A DNA stretch of 34,077 bases, from NCBI GenBank assembly GCA_021800365.1, contig JAJYZA010000005.1, positions 11,181 through 45,257 on the forward strand, given 5' to 3'. Position numbers and translations under genes: made by a program. Position 1 is the first letter of the stretch; each line of letters begins with the position of its first letter. The DNA comes from Nanobdellota archaeon. Lineage in GTDB: Archaea; Nanobdellota; Nanobdellia; Parvarchaeales; Parvarchaeaceae. The notes under the pieces were generated by a model, which made no database searches, was not told the origin of the DNA, and was given only the letters and a program-made list of their open reading frames with translations. Shown piece by piece: positions 1 through 8,559 of this stretch.

Positions 1-1
1 A

Positions 2-1303
2 TATGCTTCTACGCTAAAAGAGCCATTAAATACGGTTTACATGCTAGGCATGGTGCTTCCCGTACTTGGTTTAGTACTTGCACCGATGATGATGGCTTTC
101 GTAACAGTGCCGGATTTTGGCGTATTACTAGCACTTATGTACGATGTCGGGCTTCCGCTTATGGTATATTTTTTGATACGTAATCGGCTCTTGGAGAGAC
201 CGGCTGGTTTTGCACCACCGGATTTGAGTTTGGTACCAGGATTGCCTAAACTCGGCAGTTTCTTCTTAAACTTCGGCAGCAGAAAAGTGCAGATAAGTGC
301 ATTACTGCCAGCTGCTGCGGTTTTCATATCCTTTATGGCCCTATTTTCGTTACTTTTGCCAAGCATGCAAATTTTTGGTCCAGATCAGATATATGTATCA
401 CTGCTAATAACCGCTGCCATAGGTTTCGCTCTTGTTGTTTATTTTAAATTATCTGTGATACAGCTGCGTGCGACAGAGGACGAACTAATAAAATTACAGG
501 ACTCATTCGGTGCGGCACTATTCCAGATGGGGTCATTCTTGTCTGAGGGATTGCCCCCGGAGACGACGATAATAAAAGTAGGCAATACCATGAAGAATAC
601 ACCGATAGCAGATTTCTTTGCCGTGACTGTTAACAATATAAGAAGTCTCGGGCTGTCCTTAAAAGATGCTTTCTTCAGTAAACTAAACGGATCTACTCGG
701 TTTTTTCCATCAGCGATGCTGACGGCCGGGATTAAAGTTTTTATAGAGTCATCGAAGAAAAGCATAGCGAATGCAGCCATGGCTACACTTTACATGTCAC
801 GCCACTTATCAAACCTAAAAAGAATAGAGCAACAGGTTCGCTCACTACTTGAGGAGGTTACCTCGGGGATGCGAGTGGAAGTTGGATTGTTAAGCCCGGT
901 TATGGCAGGTATAGTCGTAGGTCTAACTACATTGATAGGACAAGTGCTTAGATCGTTATCTGGTAGTATAAATACGATACAAAGCAGCGTGACCGGCGGT
1001 GGCAGCGCTGGCGGTATAGGCGCCGTCGTGCCTTTTGCATTTAGTCTGTTTAACTTAAGTGGGGGACAGATACCACTGTATACATTTCAGCTGATAATCG
1101 GGATATACCTTATAGTATTAAGTCTAATAATCGCGTACGCGATCTCTACAATATCACAGCCGGGGGATAAGATAGTACTTAGAGAAACAATGTCAAATGT
1201 ATTATTGACCTCGGTCGTATTATATCTATTGATATCCTTTATAGTTACTCTTGTTTTTGCCTCAGTGGGCGGACTTGTTCTTAGCGCTACACACATCGTA
1301 TGA
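2..1303 (+). CDS. TadC/FlaJ-type pilus assembly platform protein, 5' partial
   Basis: Membrane platform protein of an archaeal type IV pilus or archaellum-like secretion machine. The reading frame is open back to base 2 (YASTLKEPLNTVYM before the first in-window ATG at 41), so the gene begins outside the window. Seen: hydrophobic segments near the start, a cytoplasmic stretch with a T2SSF-like helical region (G-x-F-L-S-E-G-L-P-P-E-T, then M-K-N-T-P and S-L-G-L-S-L-K-D-A), and hydrophobic segments at the C-terminus. T2SSF-family proteins anchor the assembly ATPase, which is often encoded just upstream and so would lie off the window. The gene fits functionally with the class III-signal pilins at 3639, 14004 and 33146. 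Family assignment is fairly secure; archaellum versus adhesive pilus cannot be decided here. Confidence 0.75.
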   Translation, partial: YASTLKEPLNTVYMLGMVLPVLGLVLAPMMMAFVTVPDFGVLLALMYDVGLPLMVYFLIRNRLLERPAGFAPPDLSLVPGLPKLGSFFLNFGSRKVQISALLPAAAVFISFMALFSLLLPSMQIFGPDQIYVSLLITAAIGFALVVYFKLSVIQLRATEDELIKLQDSFGAALFQMGSFLSEGLPPETTIIKVGNTMKNTPIADFFAVTVNNIRSLGLSLKDAFFSKLNGSTRFFPSAMLTAGIKVFIESSKKSIANAAMATLYMSRHLSNLKRIEQQVRSLLEEVTSGMRVEVGLLSPVMAGIVVGLTTLIGQVLRSLSGSINTIQSSVTGGGSAGGIGAVVPFAFSLFNLSGGQIPLYTFQLIIGIYLIVLSLIIAYAISTISQPGDKIVLRETMSNVLLTSVVLYLLISFIVTLVFASVGGLVLSATHIV

Positions 1304-1350
1304 GTTTGTTGCAGTGTTCCAAGTATGGTTTTCTACCGCCGGTCCAAAAG

Positions 1351-1358
1351 CTTTTAAA
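1351..1358 (+). promoter_or_regulatory. TATA box, leaderless promoter of the 1380 gene
   Basis: CTTTTAAA centred about 26 nt before the ATG at 1380, with no room for a ribosome-binding site. This matches archaeal TBP/TFB spacing and predicts a leaderless mRNA. The same layout recurs before many genes in the window. Confidence 0.6.
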
Positions 1359-1379
1359 TTGTAATTTCGTTATGTAAAC

Positions 1380-2102
1380 ATGGCTTCCGATTTGTGGCTT
1401 GCGTCTGTTGATTTATTAAAGAGGCGAGTGCTAGATTTCGTAGTTCTATTTTTCATTTTTATCGTCATTACATTTCTTATTATTACAATATTTGGTGCAA
1501 TAGAGAATTATGTAGTAAGCACCTCTCTATCTACCGCAGCACTAATAAATTACTATTCTACCTTATCAACTGGTAGTACTTACGCGCCATTTTACACGGG
1601 ATACGTTTTGACCTTCGGAATAGCTAGTGCCATAAGTGCATTTATATTATTATGGTTTATAGGCACGCTGTTTACAGCAATGGACACCCTTAACTCAAAT
1701 AAACCCGTTGACTATATCGGTAGCGTTATAGCTGGGTTGAATAAAGTGTTCTCAAATCTACTTGCACTTATCGTGGTTATTGTACTTGGTTTTATAGGGG
1801 GTCTAGTTTCGGCTTTGTTATTTTCACCTATAGGGCTTGGAGCATACATGGGTGATTATCTTCTTTCTGCCTTTGTTTCTGGGCTATTTATTGCGCTTTA
1901 TACGGGCATAGCACTTGTTGCTTTAAGGGGCAAAACCGATATGAATTTCATAACAGTCCTTCAAAATATAAGCCGCTCATCTAATAACGCTGGGCTTTAC
2001 GTTCTTGCGGCAATAGGCATAGCGATAATACCATACCTGCAATATATACAATTTATTCTTATCCCTATGGCAGTTGTGATAATCTACTTATCTAGACAGT
2101 GA
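1380..2102 (+). CDS. Multi-pass membrane protein, unknown function
   Basis: I do not recognise this 240-residue protein. It has five or six hydrophobic segments, at roughly residues 18-41, 74-102, 124-148, 157-183 and 202-238 (the last long enough for two passes), with short polar loops. The second loop (about 45-72) is Ser/Thr/Tyr-rich and may be extracellular. No catalytic motif is visible. The general look resembles DUF4013-type or glycerophosphodiesterase-membrane-domain-like integral proteins, but I cannot assign it. It has its own TATA box at 1351-1358 and is therefore probably transcribed separately from the pilus platform gene. It is certainly coding, given its coherent hydrophobic pattern and long open frame. 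Confidence 0.75.
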   Translation: MASDLWLASVDLLKRRVLDFVVLFFIFIVITFLIITIFGAIENYVVSTSLSTAALINYYSTLSTGSTYAPFYTGYVLTFGIASAISAFILLWFIGTLFTAMDTLNSNKPVDYIGSVIAGLNKVFSNLLALIVVIVLGFIGGLVSALLFSPIGLGAYMGDYLLSAFVSGLFIALYTGIALVALRGKTDMNFITVLQNISRSSNNAGLYVLAAIGIAIIPYLQYIQFILIPMAVVIIYLSRQ

Positions 2103-2162
2103 TTATTAACCGATTAAAATTGATAAAAAGCTTTATATCATATAAATTATTACTTCGTAAGT

Positions 2163-2822
2163 ATGCCGTATATACCAAAAAAAGACAGGCCAAGGCTAGA
2201 TGTAAGAGTAAATGATCTCGCTGAAGAAATAGTATCTGAGTTAATAAAAATAAAAGGCACAGGGGAAGTTGCAGCGTTCTATGAGAAAAGTTTTATAACG
2301 ATTTATGAAGTTTTGTACGCTTTGGAAACCGACAAAAATATAAAATTTGATTCAAGAGCCAAACTTTTGGCGAAAGAGATGTTTGATATCGGGATGTCGA
2401 GAGATCATAGGCCAGCGTGGCTAGGCGAAATGAATTATTCAATCACACGCCTAATACAGATTGTTCCGAGGAAAATGGTAGAGAGGGGAGTATGGAAAGA
2501 TGAATTTAGATATTGGATATTTGCTCAGACAGCCGGTGCCTTGGAAAGAGCGGCATTGGAAATCAATAAGCAGAATATTGACGAAAAACTGACGTATATT
2601 TTGAATGGCATGGTGGGCTCGTTATTCGACATCAAAGATGAATATAAACGTCGCGTAAGTTCGGCTTATGAAGCGGTGCAGATAAGAAAATCCGGTGACT
2701 GCTATGATGGGCCGTATCACACGGAATTAGAGGACATAAAAGATGCCGGCGGAAAAATTATAGGCTATAGAGAAATTATGAAAGAATATGGGCAATCTTT
2801 AGAAGACAAAAATATTGAGTAA
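2163..2822 (+). CDS. DUF6899-like conserved protein
   Basis: Soluble 219-residue protein beginning MPYIPKKDRP, which resembles the N-terminus of the DUF6899 family found sporadically in archaea, bacteria and phages. The family's function is unknown to me. Other recognisable parts are G-E-M-N-Y-S-I-T-R-L near residues 87-96 and a mostly helical middle. The C-terminal part from about residue 170 (KSGDCYDGPYHTELED) is more polar and may be lineage-specific. A TATA box (CTTTATAT, 2131-2138) lies about 28 nt before the ATG, so a leaderless monocistronic transcript is likely. The protein has no signal peptide or membrane segment. The family call rests mainly on the N-terminal motif. Confidence 0.6.
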   Translation: MPYIPKKDRPRLDVRVNDLAEEIVSELIKIKGTGEVAAFYEKSFITIYEVLYALETDKNIKFDSRAKLLAKEMFDIGMSRDHRPAWLGEMNYSITRLIQIVPRKMVERGVWKDEFRYWIFAQTAGALERAALEINKQNIDEKLTYILNGMVGSLFDIKDEYKRRVSSAYEAVQIRKSGDCYDGPYHTELEDIKDAGGKIIGYREIMKEYGQSLEDKNIE

Positions 2823-2982
2823 ATATTATCTATCATAAGAACTTTTATCGTAAAAATTAACCGTCGCCACCGTTTCTTTAACTCGATAAATAATTTAATC
2901 TCAAGGCACCTATACGGTGATTAATCTGGCTACATCAGTAATCTTTCTAGTATCTTGCTTAGGGTTGTAAGATATACTTCAA

Positions 2983-3010
2983 CACAAAGTTTACTTTGTG
3001 GTTTTATTTG
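2983..3010 (+). terminator. Hairpin plus T-rich tail, possible terminator
   Basis: CACAAAG / CTTTGTG pair perfectly around a TTTA loop, followed directly by GTTTTATTTG. The shape resembles an intrinsic terminator, but the nearest plus-strand gene ends 160 bp upstream, so it could instead belong to an unannotated transcript. Confidence 0.3.
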
Positions 3011-3104
3011 CACCATCGGCGATTTAAGTATTTATTGGTATTCTCTTTGAAAGCGCAACTTTAGAGTCAAACCCCCATACAGAGTTCTAAACAACCTTTT
3101 TTAA

Positions 3105-3113
3105 CATATTTAT
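3105..3113 (+). promoter_or_regulatory. TATA-like element for SRP RNA
   Basis: CATATTTAT lies about 27 nt before the predicted 5' end of the SRP RNA at 3136, the expected archaeal distance, and is preceded by an A/T-rich stretch (TTTTTTAA). Confidence 0.5.
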
Positions 3114-3135
3114 TCTCTCGTAATTAGATTATTAC

Positions 3136-3399
3136 TGACAGGCAGCCGGGGAGTCAGTCCCTCTCTGTAACGCAAATGGACTTTAGGCGTGGTGGTAAAC
3201 GGCCGAGGGATAGTGATTTCATACAAGCTAGCAAAGCTATCTGTGAACCGCAGCCCGGTGGGATGCCTTTATTTATGAACCTGGCCAGGTCCGGAAGGAA
3301 GCAACCATAAATGAACGGAGGCGTGCTTGCAGGTAAACTGTGAGGAGAAAATGTTGCTATCCTCTATATGGATAGCTGTTTCGATGCCGTGGCCTGTCA
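3136..3399 (+). ncRNA. ffs: Signal recognition particle (7S) RNA
   Basis: RNA scaffold of SRP, which targets membrane and secreted proteins co-translationally. The ends pair over 8 bp (TGACAGGC at 3136-3143 with GCCTGTCA at 3392-3399), the closing helix typical of archaeal SRP RNA. Helix 8 is clear: ATTTATG (3271-3277) pairs with CATAAAT (3306-3312), and between them lie the signature CCAGGTCCGGAAGGAAGCA with its GGAA tetraloop (3293-3296) and the conserved asymmetric loop that binds SRP54. Length is about 264 nt, slightly short for an archaeal 7S RNA. Its receptor FtsY is encoded at 23564. tRNA-Ser begins 8 nt downstream, so the two are probably co-transcribed. Confidence 0.93.
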
Positions 3400-3407
3400 T
3401 ATAAAAA

Positions 3408-3506
3408 GTCGGGGTGGCCGAGCGGTTAAGGCGCACGCCTGCTAGCAGTTTTGACTGAAAGCGTGGGGGCCCAAAGCCCCGATGGGTTCAACTCCCATCC
3501 CCGACG
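3408..3506 (+). tRNA. tRNA-Ser(GCU) with a 15-nt intron
   Basis: Class II tRNA with a 7-bp acceptor (GTCGGGG / CCCCGAC), D-stem GCC/GGC, anticodon stem CACGC (3434-3438) / GCGTG (3461-3465), a long variable arm GGGGC-CCAAA-GCCCC, T-arm ATGGG-TTCAACT-CCCAT and discriminator G at 3506; CCA is not encoded. The distance between the anticodon stem halves is 22 nt instead of 7. Removing 15 nt (3445-3459) at the usual 37/38 site leaves the loop CTGCTAA with anticodon GCT (3441-3443), which reads AGC/AGU. The long variable arm independently supports serine. The intron holds a CAGT-TTTG-ACTG hairpin. The exact splice sites are inferred from tRNA geometry. Confidence 0.93.
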
Positions 3507-3593
3507 ATTATAACTTTTATATCTTTAATCACATTGGATAATCTTGAAGTTATAACCATAATAAACAATAACGTAAAGTTCATCCCATTATGG

Positions 3594-3638
3594 AAATGGC
3601 TCCTTAATCTTTAAATTCTCCCATCCGCATAAATCCTT
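3594..3638 (+). promoter_or_regulatory. Promoter of pilin-LamG gene 1
   Basis: CTTTAAAT at 3609-3616 starts exactly 30 nt before the ATG, predicting a leaderless mRNA. The segment from 3595 to the ATG aligns without gaps to 13960-14003, before pilin-LamG gene 2, with about six differences in 44 nt. The spacing and core are also kept before gene 3 (GTTTAAAT, 33117-33124). Confidence 0.65.
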
Positions 3639-3796
3639 ATGCTGCAGAAAGCAAAGCCGAACAGGAAATCCCAGTCGGCATTGGAGTACATGATGACGTA
3701 TGGCTGGGCCATACTGATCATAGTAATTGTAGCCGGCGTGCTGTACAGCTTAGGTATCTTCACTCCCTCATCGTCCACAGGCACGACGATAACAGG
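3595..3796 (+). repeat. 202-bp direct repeat, copy A (promoter plus pilin signal)
   Basis: Aligns without gaps to 13960-14161. It covers the promoter, class III signal, membrane helix and the first part of the linker. By my count there are about 6 differences in the 44 upstream bases and 14 in 158 coding bases, 13 of these synonymous. The first ~80 coding bases differ at only two sites. Confidence 0.85.
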
Positions 3797-4739
3797 CTTT
3801 TCAGATTTTGGCGTAAACGGCCAATGTATCCGGGGAGGTGCATTGCAGATGCAGATAACAAACGGCATAGGATATCTTATTAACATAACCCGCATAAACA
3901 CCACCGGTTCAAACGGACAGTCAGTTACGATAAACACTTCAGTACTGATACCACCGGATCAGTCACAGCTGGTCTTTATTCCAGGCGCATGTCCTGCTTC
4001 TACAGGCTCTTCTTATTCAAATCCTGTCACGTTTACGTACAAGGAACCTGGACAAACTTTATCTGGACCGTACTTTTCTCATGGTACTATATCTGGTGTT
4101 CCAGTAAGTACGGACCCAAACCAAGTAGCTAGCTTTAATGGACAATCAACTACAACTATATCAAATATACCTCATTCTGATTTTCCATCAGGCAGTAATG
4201 CGCTTACAATAGTTGCTTGGGTAAAAACTACTCAGGCTACGACTTATCCATTCATTTTTAATTATGGACTTTATGGTAGCAATTATGCGGATGCTATGCT
4301 CGGTATTTACTCAGGCCAGGTTTGCGGGGATTTTTGGGGCGAACATCTATGCTCTACAGCTACAGTTAGTGGCGGTACATGGGATTTCATCGCGCTTTCT
4401 TATCCGGGAGGATCCGCTTCGGCTACTACTTATATAAATGAAAGTGGCACAATAAATTCAGTATTTGCTACGCCCAATATCCAGATAGGTTCGGGTACAA
4501 TTGCGAATATCGGGTATGGTACTAATAATTATTATACTGGAGAAATTTCTAATGTCCAATTATATAGTACTGCATTGTCCTCTTCTCAAATCGATAAATT
4601 ATACGCAGAAGGTTTAGGCGGTGCGCCCATACCAAACGCCGGTCTAGTAGGCTGGTGGCCTTTGGATGGTAATGCCAACGATTACAGCGGAAACAATAAT
4701 AATGGTGTTGCAACAAACGTCCAGTGGGTCTCGCCATAA
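3639..4739 (+). CDS. Pilin-like surface protein with C-terminal LamG domain (copy 1)
   Basis: Predicted exported adhesin, 366 residues. The N-terminus carries a class III (prepilin) signal: basic segment, then R-K-S-Q-S-A-L-E-Y and one hydrophobic helix (about 18-45). Cleavage by the archaeal prepilin peptidase would fall after K-S, leaving Q at +1. Residues about 50-145 form a beta-rich head with two conserved cysteines (Q-C-I-R-G-G and A-C-P). The G-P-Y-F-S linker leads into a LamG/concanavalin-like domain (about 160-366) ending with V-G-W-W-P-L-D-G and D-Y-S-G-N. LamG domains commonly bind carbohydrate. The signal peptide and promoter are nearly identical to those of copy 2 at 14004. It is likely assembled by a platform such as the one at 2-1303, which is inference. 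Confidence 0.8.
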   Translation: MLQKAKPNRKSQSALEYMMTYGWAILIIVIVAGVLYSLGIFTPSSSTGTTITGFSDFGVNGQCIRGGALQMQITNGIGYLINITRINTTGSNGQSVTINTSVLIPPDQSQLVFIPGACPASTGSSYSNPVTFTYKEPGQTLSGPYFSHGTISGVPVSTDPNQVASFNGQSTTTISNIPHSDFPSGSNALTIVAWVKTTQATTYPFIFNYGLYGSNYADAMLGIYSGQVCGDFWGEHLCSTATVSGGTWDFIALSYPGGSASATTYINESGTINSVFATPNIQIGSGTIANIGYGTNNYYTGEISNVQLYSTALSSSQIDKLYAEGLGGAPIPNAGLVGWWPLDGNANDYSGNNNNGVATNVQWVSP

Positions 4740-4840
4740 ACATAAAATTTACTAAGTTCTTTGCATCTTCTCTTGTCGTCGGATAGTGCAAAAGAACACA
4801 AAAATACTTTTATTCTTGAAAATGCTAATGGGAGATAAGG

Positions 4841-7800
4841 ATGGACGAAAAGGAATATATAAATGAGATTTCTACCGAGGTTCTTAAGGAGTACGAGACC
4901 ATAAAAAAGATAAAAGAGATAACAATCCCACTCGCCGTAGATGTCGGCGCAAGGATAGAAGGTTTACTATCCGTTCTAAATCGCAATATATTAAATAGTG
5001 GTCTCGCGGAGTTCATAAGGGAAGACGAAAAGAAATATTCTCCAAACGATTGGAGAGTCGCATTAGATAGTGCAATTGCGATGGCCCGCTCAAAATTTAT
5101 AAAATTTGAAAATGAGAAGGATGCCATAGAGATGGGTATCCGTGTCGGCCTGGCATATATAACCTCAGCAATAGTTTCCGCGCCATTGGAAGGATTCGTT
5201 AAACTTGAATTTAAAAAGAGAAGAGACGGGCAGGAATACCTAGTGTGCCATTTTGGTGGTCCGATAAGGGGCGCCGGAGGAACCGCAGCGGCATCTGTGA
5301 TAGTAATTGCCGATGCGCTTAGGGCAGAATTCAAATTCGGCAAATATGATCCAGATGAAGCAGAAATAAGCCGTACAAAGGTAGAGGTAACGGATTATGA
5401 TGAATTTGCCGCAAGATTACAATATTTACCGGATGTAAATGAGATAGATTTTCTTGTAAGGAACCTACCTATAGAATTGGACGGCGATCCAACTTCCGAG
5501 AGAGAAGTGTCTGCATATAAGAATATTCCGCGGATAAAGACCAATCGCATACGGGGAGGAATGTGCTTAGTGCTCTGTGAGGGATTAGCACAAAAAGCTT
5601 CAAAAGTAAGCAAGATACTTAAAGCGTTTGGAAATGACTATGGAATAGGTGAAGATTTCAAATTCCTGTCAAAATACATAGAATTGAAGGAAATCGAACA
5701 TGCCAAGAGAGAAGTAGCGCCAAACACAGAAAATACTGCCGCGAAGGTGCTGCCAAATTATAGATACTTAGAGGAACTTGCCGCCGGCCGTCCAGTATTT
5801 TCCTATCCATTAAGAAGCGGTGGATTTCGATTACGTTATGGCAGAAGCAGGACCTCCGGATTTGCAGCAGCCTCAATAAATCCGATAACGAATATAATAC
5901 TCTCGAATTTTATAGCAACAGGCTCTCAATTAAGAGTCGAATTGCCAGGCAAAGCCTGCGCAGTAACGCCTTGTTCAACTATAGATGGACCCATAGTGAG
6001 ACTTGCTGATGGTACAGTGAAAAAACTGAGAACGATAAAAGAAGCTGAAGCGCTGCAACCAAAAATATCAAAAATACTTTATGTAGGTGACATATTGTTC
6101 AATTACGGTGACTTCTCAGAACAAGGACATCTTTTGATGCCTTCTCCATTTGTGAAAGAGTGGTGGGAAAGGCTTTTAGAGCAGAAAGGTACAGAGTGTA
6201 GTTCGGAGGCCGAGAAGCTTACTATATTTGACGAATATCTAAAATTCTCAAAGAAGCACGCGTTGCCACTGCACCCAGATTTCCTATATTTTTGGACTCA
6301 GATATCTCACGAGCAGTTGGTTTCTCTCATAGAGGTCGTATATACAAAAGGAAAGGTAAGCATCCAAGAAAAAATAGATGGAAAGAATTATAAAGTTTTA
6401 ACACTTCCAAATGAAGAAGAGATCAAAACAATCTTAGAGCTGTTAGGCGTAGAGCACAAACTTATAAACGAGATAATTATAGAAAATGCGGATGCCTTGC
6501 TTAGTACACTCGGTTATCCCGAATATAGTTTTGATAAAGTAACTGCTCTTGCAGCTCAATTAGATGATAACTTAAAGCTTCTAAGTGAATTGGCAGGTGT
6601 AGAAATAAAGGACAGTGCAGGAACGTTTATAGGTGGTAGGTTAGGTAGGCCAGAAAAAGCAAAAATGAGGGAGATGGATACTAATCCGAATGTGATATTT
6701 CCGATAGGAAATAATGGTGGTCCATCTCGTAATATACTTGTAGCTGGGGAAAAAGGCAATATAGAAGCCGAGTACGGTTTTTTCTTTTGCAACTCCTGCA
6801 AAAAAGAAACCATATATCCGGTCTGTCAAAGATGTGGTTCAATTTCAGAACGTTCTTTCTATTGTAAAACGTGTATGTCGAAGACAAATGTAAAAATCCA
6901 TCATGGGAAAGAAACTACGGCAAAAGGTAAAGTAAGAATAAATCTAAATGAATACTTAAATGACGCATTTGACAGATTAGCTGTGAAGGAACGCCCAAAT
7001 ATGATAAAAGGAGTAAAAGGCGTGTTTAACTCCTCAGGCACTATAGAACCACTTGAAAAAGGAATACTTAGGGCTCTATATCAGCTTAATGTAAACAAAG
7101 ATGGCACCGTAAGATTTGATGCTATAGAAGTTCCAATCACACATTTTAAACCGAAAGAAGTAGAGACTTCACTAGACATCTTAAAGGCGCTTGGCTATGA
7201 TAAGGATATCTATGGTAAAGAGTTATCTAGTCAGGATCAGATACTGCAACTAAAGGCACAGGACATAATATTACCCACTTATGGAGGACCAGATGAAAAC
7301 GGAGCAGAAGTCTTTTTAAGAGTGGCTAAGTTCGTTGATGAACTTCTAGTAAAATATTATAAGTATGAGCCTTTTATGCGTGTCGAATCTAAGAAAGACC
7401 TAATCGGTAAACTAGTTGTGGGTTTGGCACCGCATACTTCGTCTGGGATAGTTGGACGAATAATAGGATTCTCTAAAACACAAGGGCTACTCGCACACCC
7501 ATTCTTCCATGCTGCGATGCGAAGAAACTGCGATGGAGATGAAGCGTCACTTCTCCTATTAACTGATATGCTGCTTAACTTTGATAGGGGGCTGCTACCG
7601 GATTCTCGCGGTGCTAGGTATATGGACTCCCCCCTGGTTCTTTCTACTCGGCTGGATTTAAACAGTGTCGATTCGGAAGCTTACAATATAGATATTGTCG
7701 ATAAGTATCCCGTAGAGTTTTACGAAGCTACGCTTTCTTACTCAAAACCATCCGACGTAAAAATCAAACAGGTTAGGTCTATATTGAACCAACCGGATGC

Positions 7801-8269
7801 TGTAATATACTTCACCCACGATACGGACAATATAAATGAAGGGGTAAACGTATCTTCTTATAAAACTCTTGAGACTATGCGAGAGAAGGTGATCTCACAG
7901 ATGGATTTAGAGGAGAAACTGCGGGCAGTCGATTTATCAGATATAGCCAGAATAATAATTGACAAACACTTCATAAAAGACATAAAAGGTAACCTAAGAC
8001 GCTTCGGAACACAGGAATTCAGGTGCGTAAAATGCAACGAGAAATACAGAAGGATACCACTCGTAGGAAAGTGTATAAGATGTGGTGGAAATATCGTGCT
8101 TACGTCAAGTGAGGGCACTATAAAAAAGTATCTTTATCTCTCAATGGAAATAGCCGATAAATACAGTGTCCATAGTTACCTTAAGAACGAGCTTTCACTT
8201 CTGAAATCTGAGATAGATACAATATTTGGAGTCGTTATTAGCAAGCAGATGTCCCTATCTACTTTTTGA
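4841..8269 (+). CDS. polC: DNA polymerase D large (catalytic) subunit DP2
   Basis: Catalytic subunit of the archaeal replicative family-D polymerase; it works with the DP1 exonuclease subunit, which is not in this window. At 1142 residues it is close to the family's usual length and has no intein. The N-terminal region matches DP2 (E-Y-E-T-I-K-K-I, then F-G-G-P-I-R-G-A-G-G-T-A-A-A near 143-156). A zinc-binding block begins at C650 (C-N-S-C ... C-Q-R-C ... C-K-T-C). The double-psi beta-barrel active site holds N-C-D-G-D-E with D898 and D900. A second zinc motif starts at C1062. The protein ends Q-M-S-L-S-T-F, a plausible PCNA-interacting peptide. The family motif is usually N-C-D-G-D-E-D as I recall; here the next residue is Ala. 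The start is supported by GGAG seven nt upstream and an A/T-rich TATA-like stretch at 4806-4812. Confidence 0.97.
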   Translation: MDEKEYINEISTEVLKEYETIKKIKEITIPLAVDVGARIEGLLSVLNRNILNSGLAEFIREDEKKYSPNDWRVALDSAIAMARSKFIKFENEKDAIEMGIRVGLAYITSAIVSAPLEGFVKLEFKKRRDGQEYLVCHFGGPIRGAGGTAAASVIVIADALRAEFKFGKYDPDEAEISRTKVEVTDYDEFAARLQYLPDVNEIDFLVRNLPIELDGDPTSEREVSAYKNIPRIKTNRIRGGMCLVLCEGLAQKASKVSKILKAFGNDYGIGEDFKFLSKYIELKEIEHAKREVAPNTENTAAKVLPNYRYLEELAAGRPVFSYPLRSGGFRLRYGRSRTSGFAAASINPITNIILSNFIATGSQLRVELPGKACAVTPCSTIDGPIVRLADGTVKKLRTIKEAEALQPKISKILYVGDILFNYGDFSEQGHLLMPSPFVKEWWERLLEQKGTECSSEAEKLTIFDEYLKFSKKHALPLHPDFLYFWTQISHEQLVSLIEVVYTKGKVSIQEKIDGKNYKVLTLPNEEEIKTILELLGVEHKLINEIIIENADALLSTLGYPEYSFDKVTALAAQLDDNLKLLSELAGVEIKDSAGTFIGGRLGRPEKAKMREMDTNPNVIFPIGNNGGPSRNILVAGEKGNIEAEYGFFFCNSCKKETIYPVCQRCGSISERSFYCKTCMSKTNVKIHHGKETTAKGKVRINLNEYLNDAFDRLAVKERPNMIKGVKGVFNSSGTIEPLEKGILRALYQLNVNKDGTVRFDAIEVPITHFKPKEVETSLDILKALGYDKDIYGKELSSQDQILQLKAQDIILPTYGGPDENGAEVFLRVAKFVDELLVKYYKYEPFMRVESKKDLIGKLVVGLAPHTSSGIVGRIIGFSKTQGLLAHPFFHAAMRRNCDGDEASLLLLTDMLLNFDRGLLPDSRGARYMDSPLVLSTRLDLNSVDSEAYNIDIVDKYPVEFYEATLSYSKPSDVKIKQVRSILNQPDAVIYFTHDTDNINEGVNVSSYKTLETMREKVISQMDLEEKLRAVDLSDIARIIIDKHFIKDIKGNLRRFGTQEFRCVKCNEKYRRIPLVGKCIRCGGNIVLTSSEGTIKKYLYLSMEIADKYSVHSYLKNELSLLKSEIDTIFGVVISKQMSLSTF

Positions 8270-8559
8270 TTAGTTTTCATCTAATATAATAAAATTAATA
8301 GCGCAATTTTTGCAATGACTGTTTTGTCATTATTTGACTCTTAGGTTCTCTGCATATGCTTGCGAGTTATAACAACTTCGCTTTCAAATCCTGGGACCGT
8401 CATAAGATAGGTTTTGAATAATTACGAAGATTGTGATAGTACGTTAATCTTTATGAACCATGCGCTTTGGTAATATCTGCTGAACTGCGTAGCGCTAGCA
8501 AACTTTCGGTGTAATACACTAGACAATAGCTATAAATATCTTTTATGTAATTAATCACA
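8270..8559. other. 290-bp non-coding gap
   Basis: No supported gene. It holds a perfect 6-bp hairpin AATGAC-TGTTTT-GTCATT (8314-8331), preceded by a run of five T's, shortly after the DP2 stop. At its right end is CTATAAATAT (8530-8539), the TATA box of the 8560 gene. I see no tRNA, clear C/D box pair or repeat array. Confidence 0.5.

Larger units (their letters stand above)
2823..3135. other. 313-bp non-coding stretch before the SRP RNA
   Basis: No convincing open frame on either strand. It contains a perfect 7-bp hairpin with a TTTA loop (2983-3000) followed by GTTTTATTT, and at its right end the TATA-like element of the SRP RNA promoter. The rest is A/T-rich without a recognised RNA gene. 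Confidence 0.5.

Noticed and set aside
3445-3459. Second serine anticodon (TGA) within the tRNA-Ser intron region
   Set aside because: Using TGA would put C instead of the required U at position 33 and would need a non-canonical intron position; GCT at 3441-3443 keeps U33 and the 37/38 site.
4549-4791. Minus-strand frame overlapping the end of pilin-LamG copy 1
   Set aside because: Opposite the conserved W-W-P-L/D-Y-S-G LamG end; no recognisable protein and no suitable promoter.
7526-7546. Intein at the DP2 active site
   Set aside because: N-C-D-G-D-E runs straight into family sequence; the protein is of normal length and shows no intein blocks.
8314-8331. Hairpin after DP2 as a terminator or small RNA
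   Set aside because: Perfect 6-bp stem, but no T run follows it directly and there is no RNA-family signature; kept only as a note in the gap.
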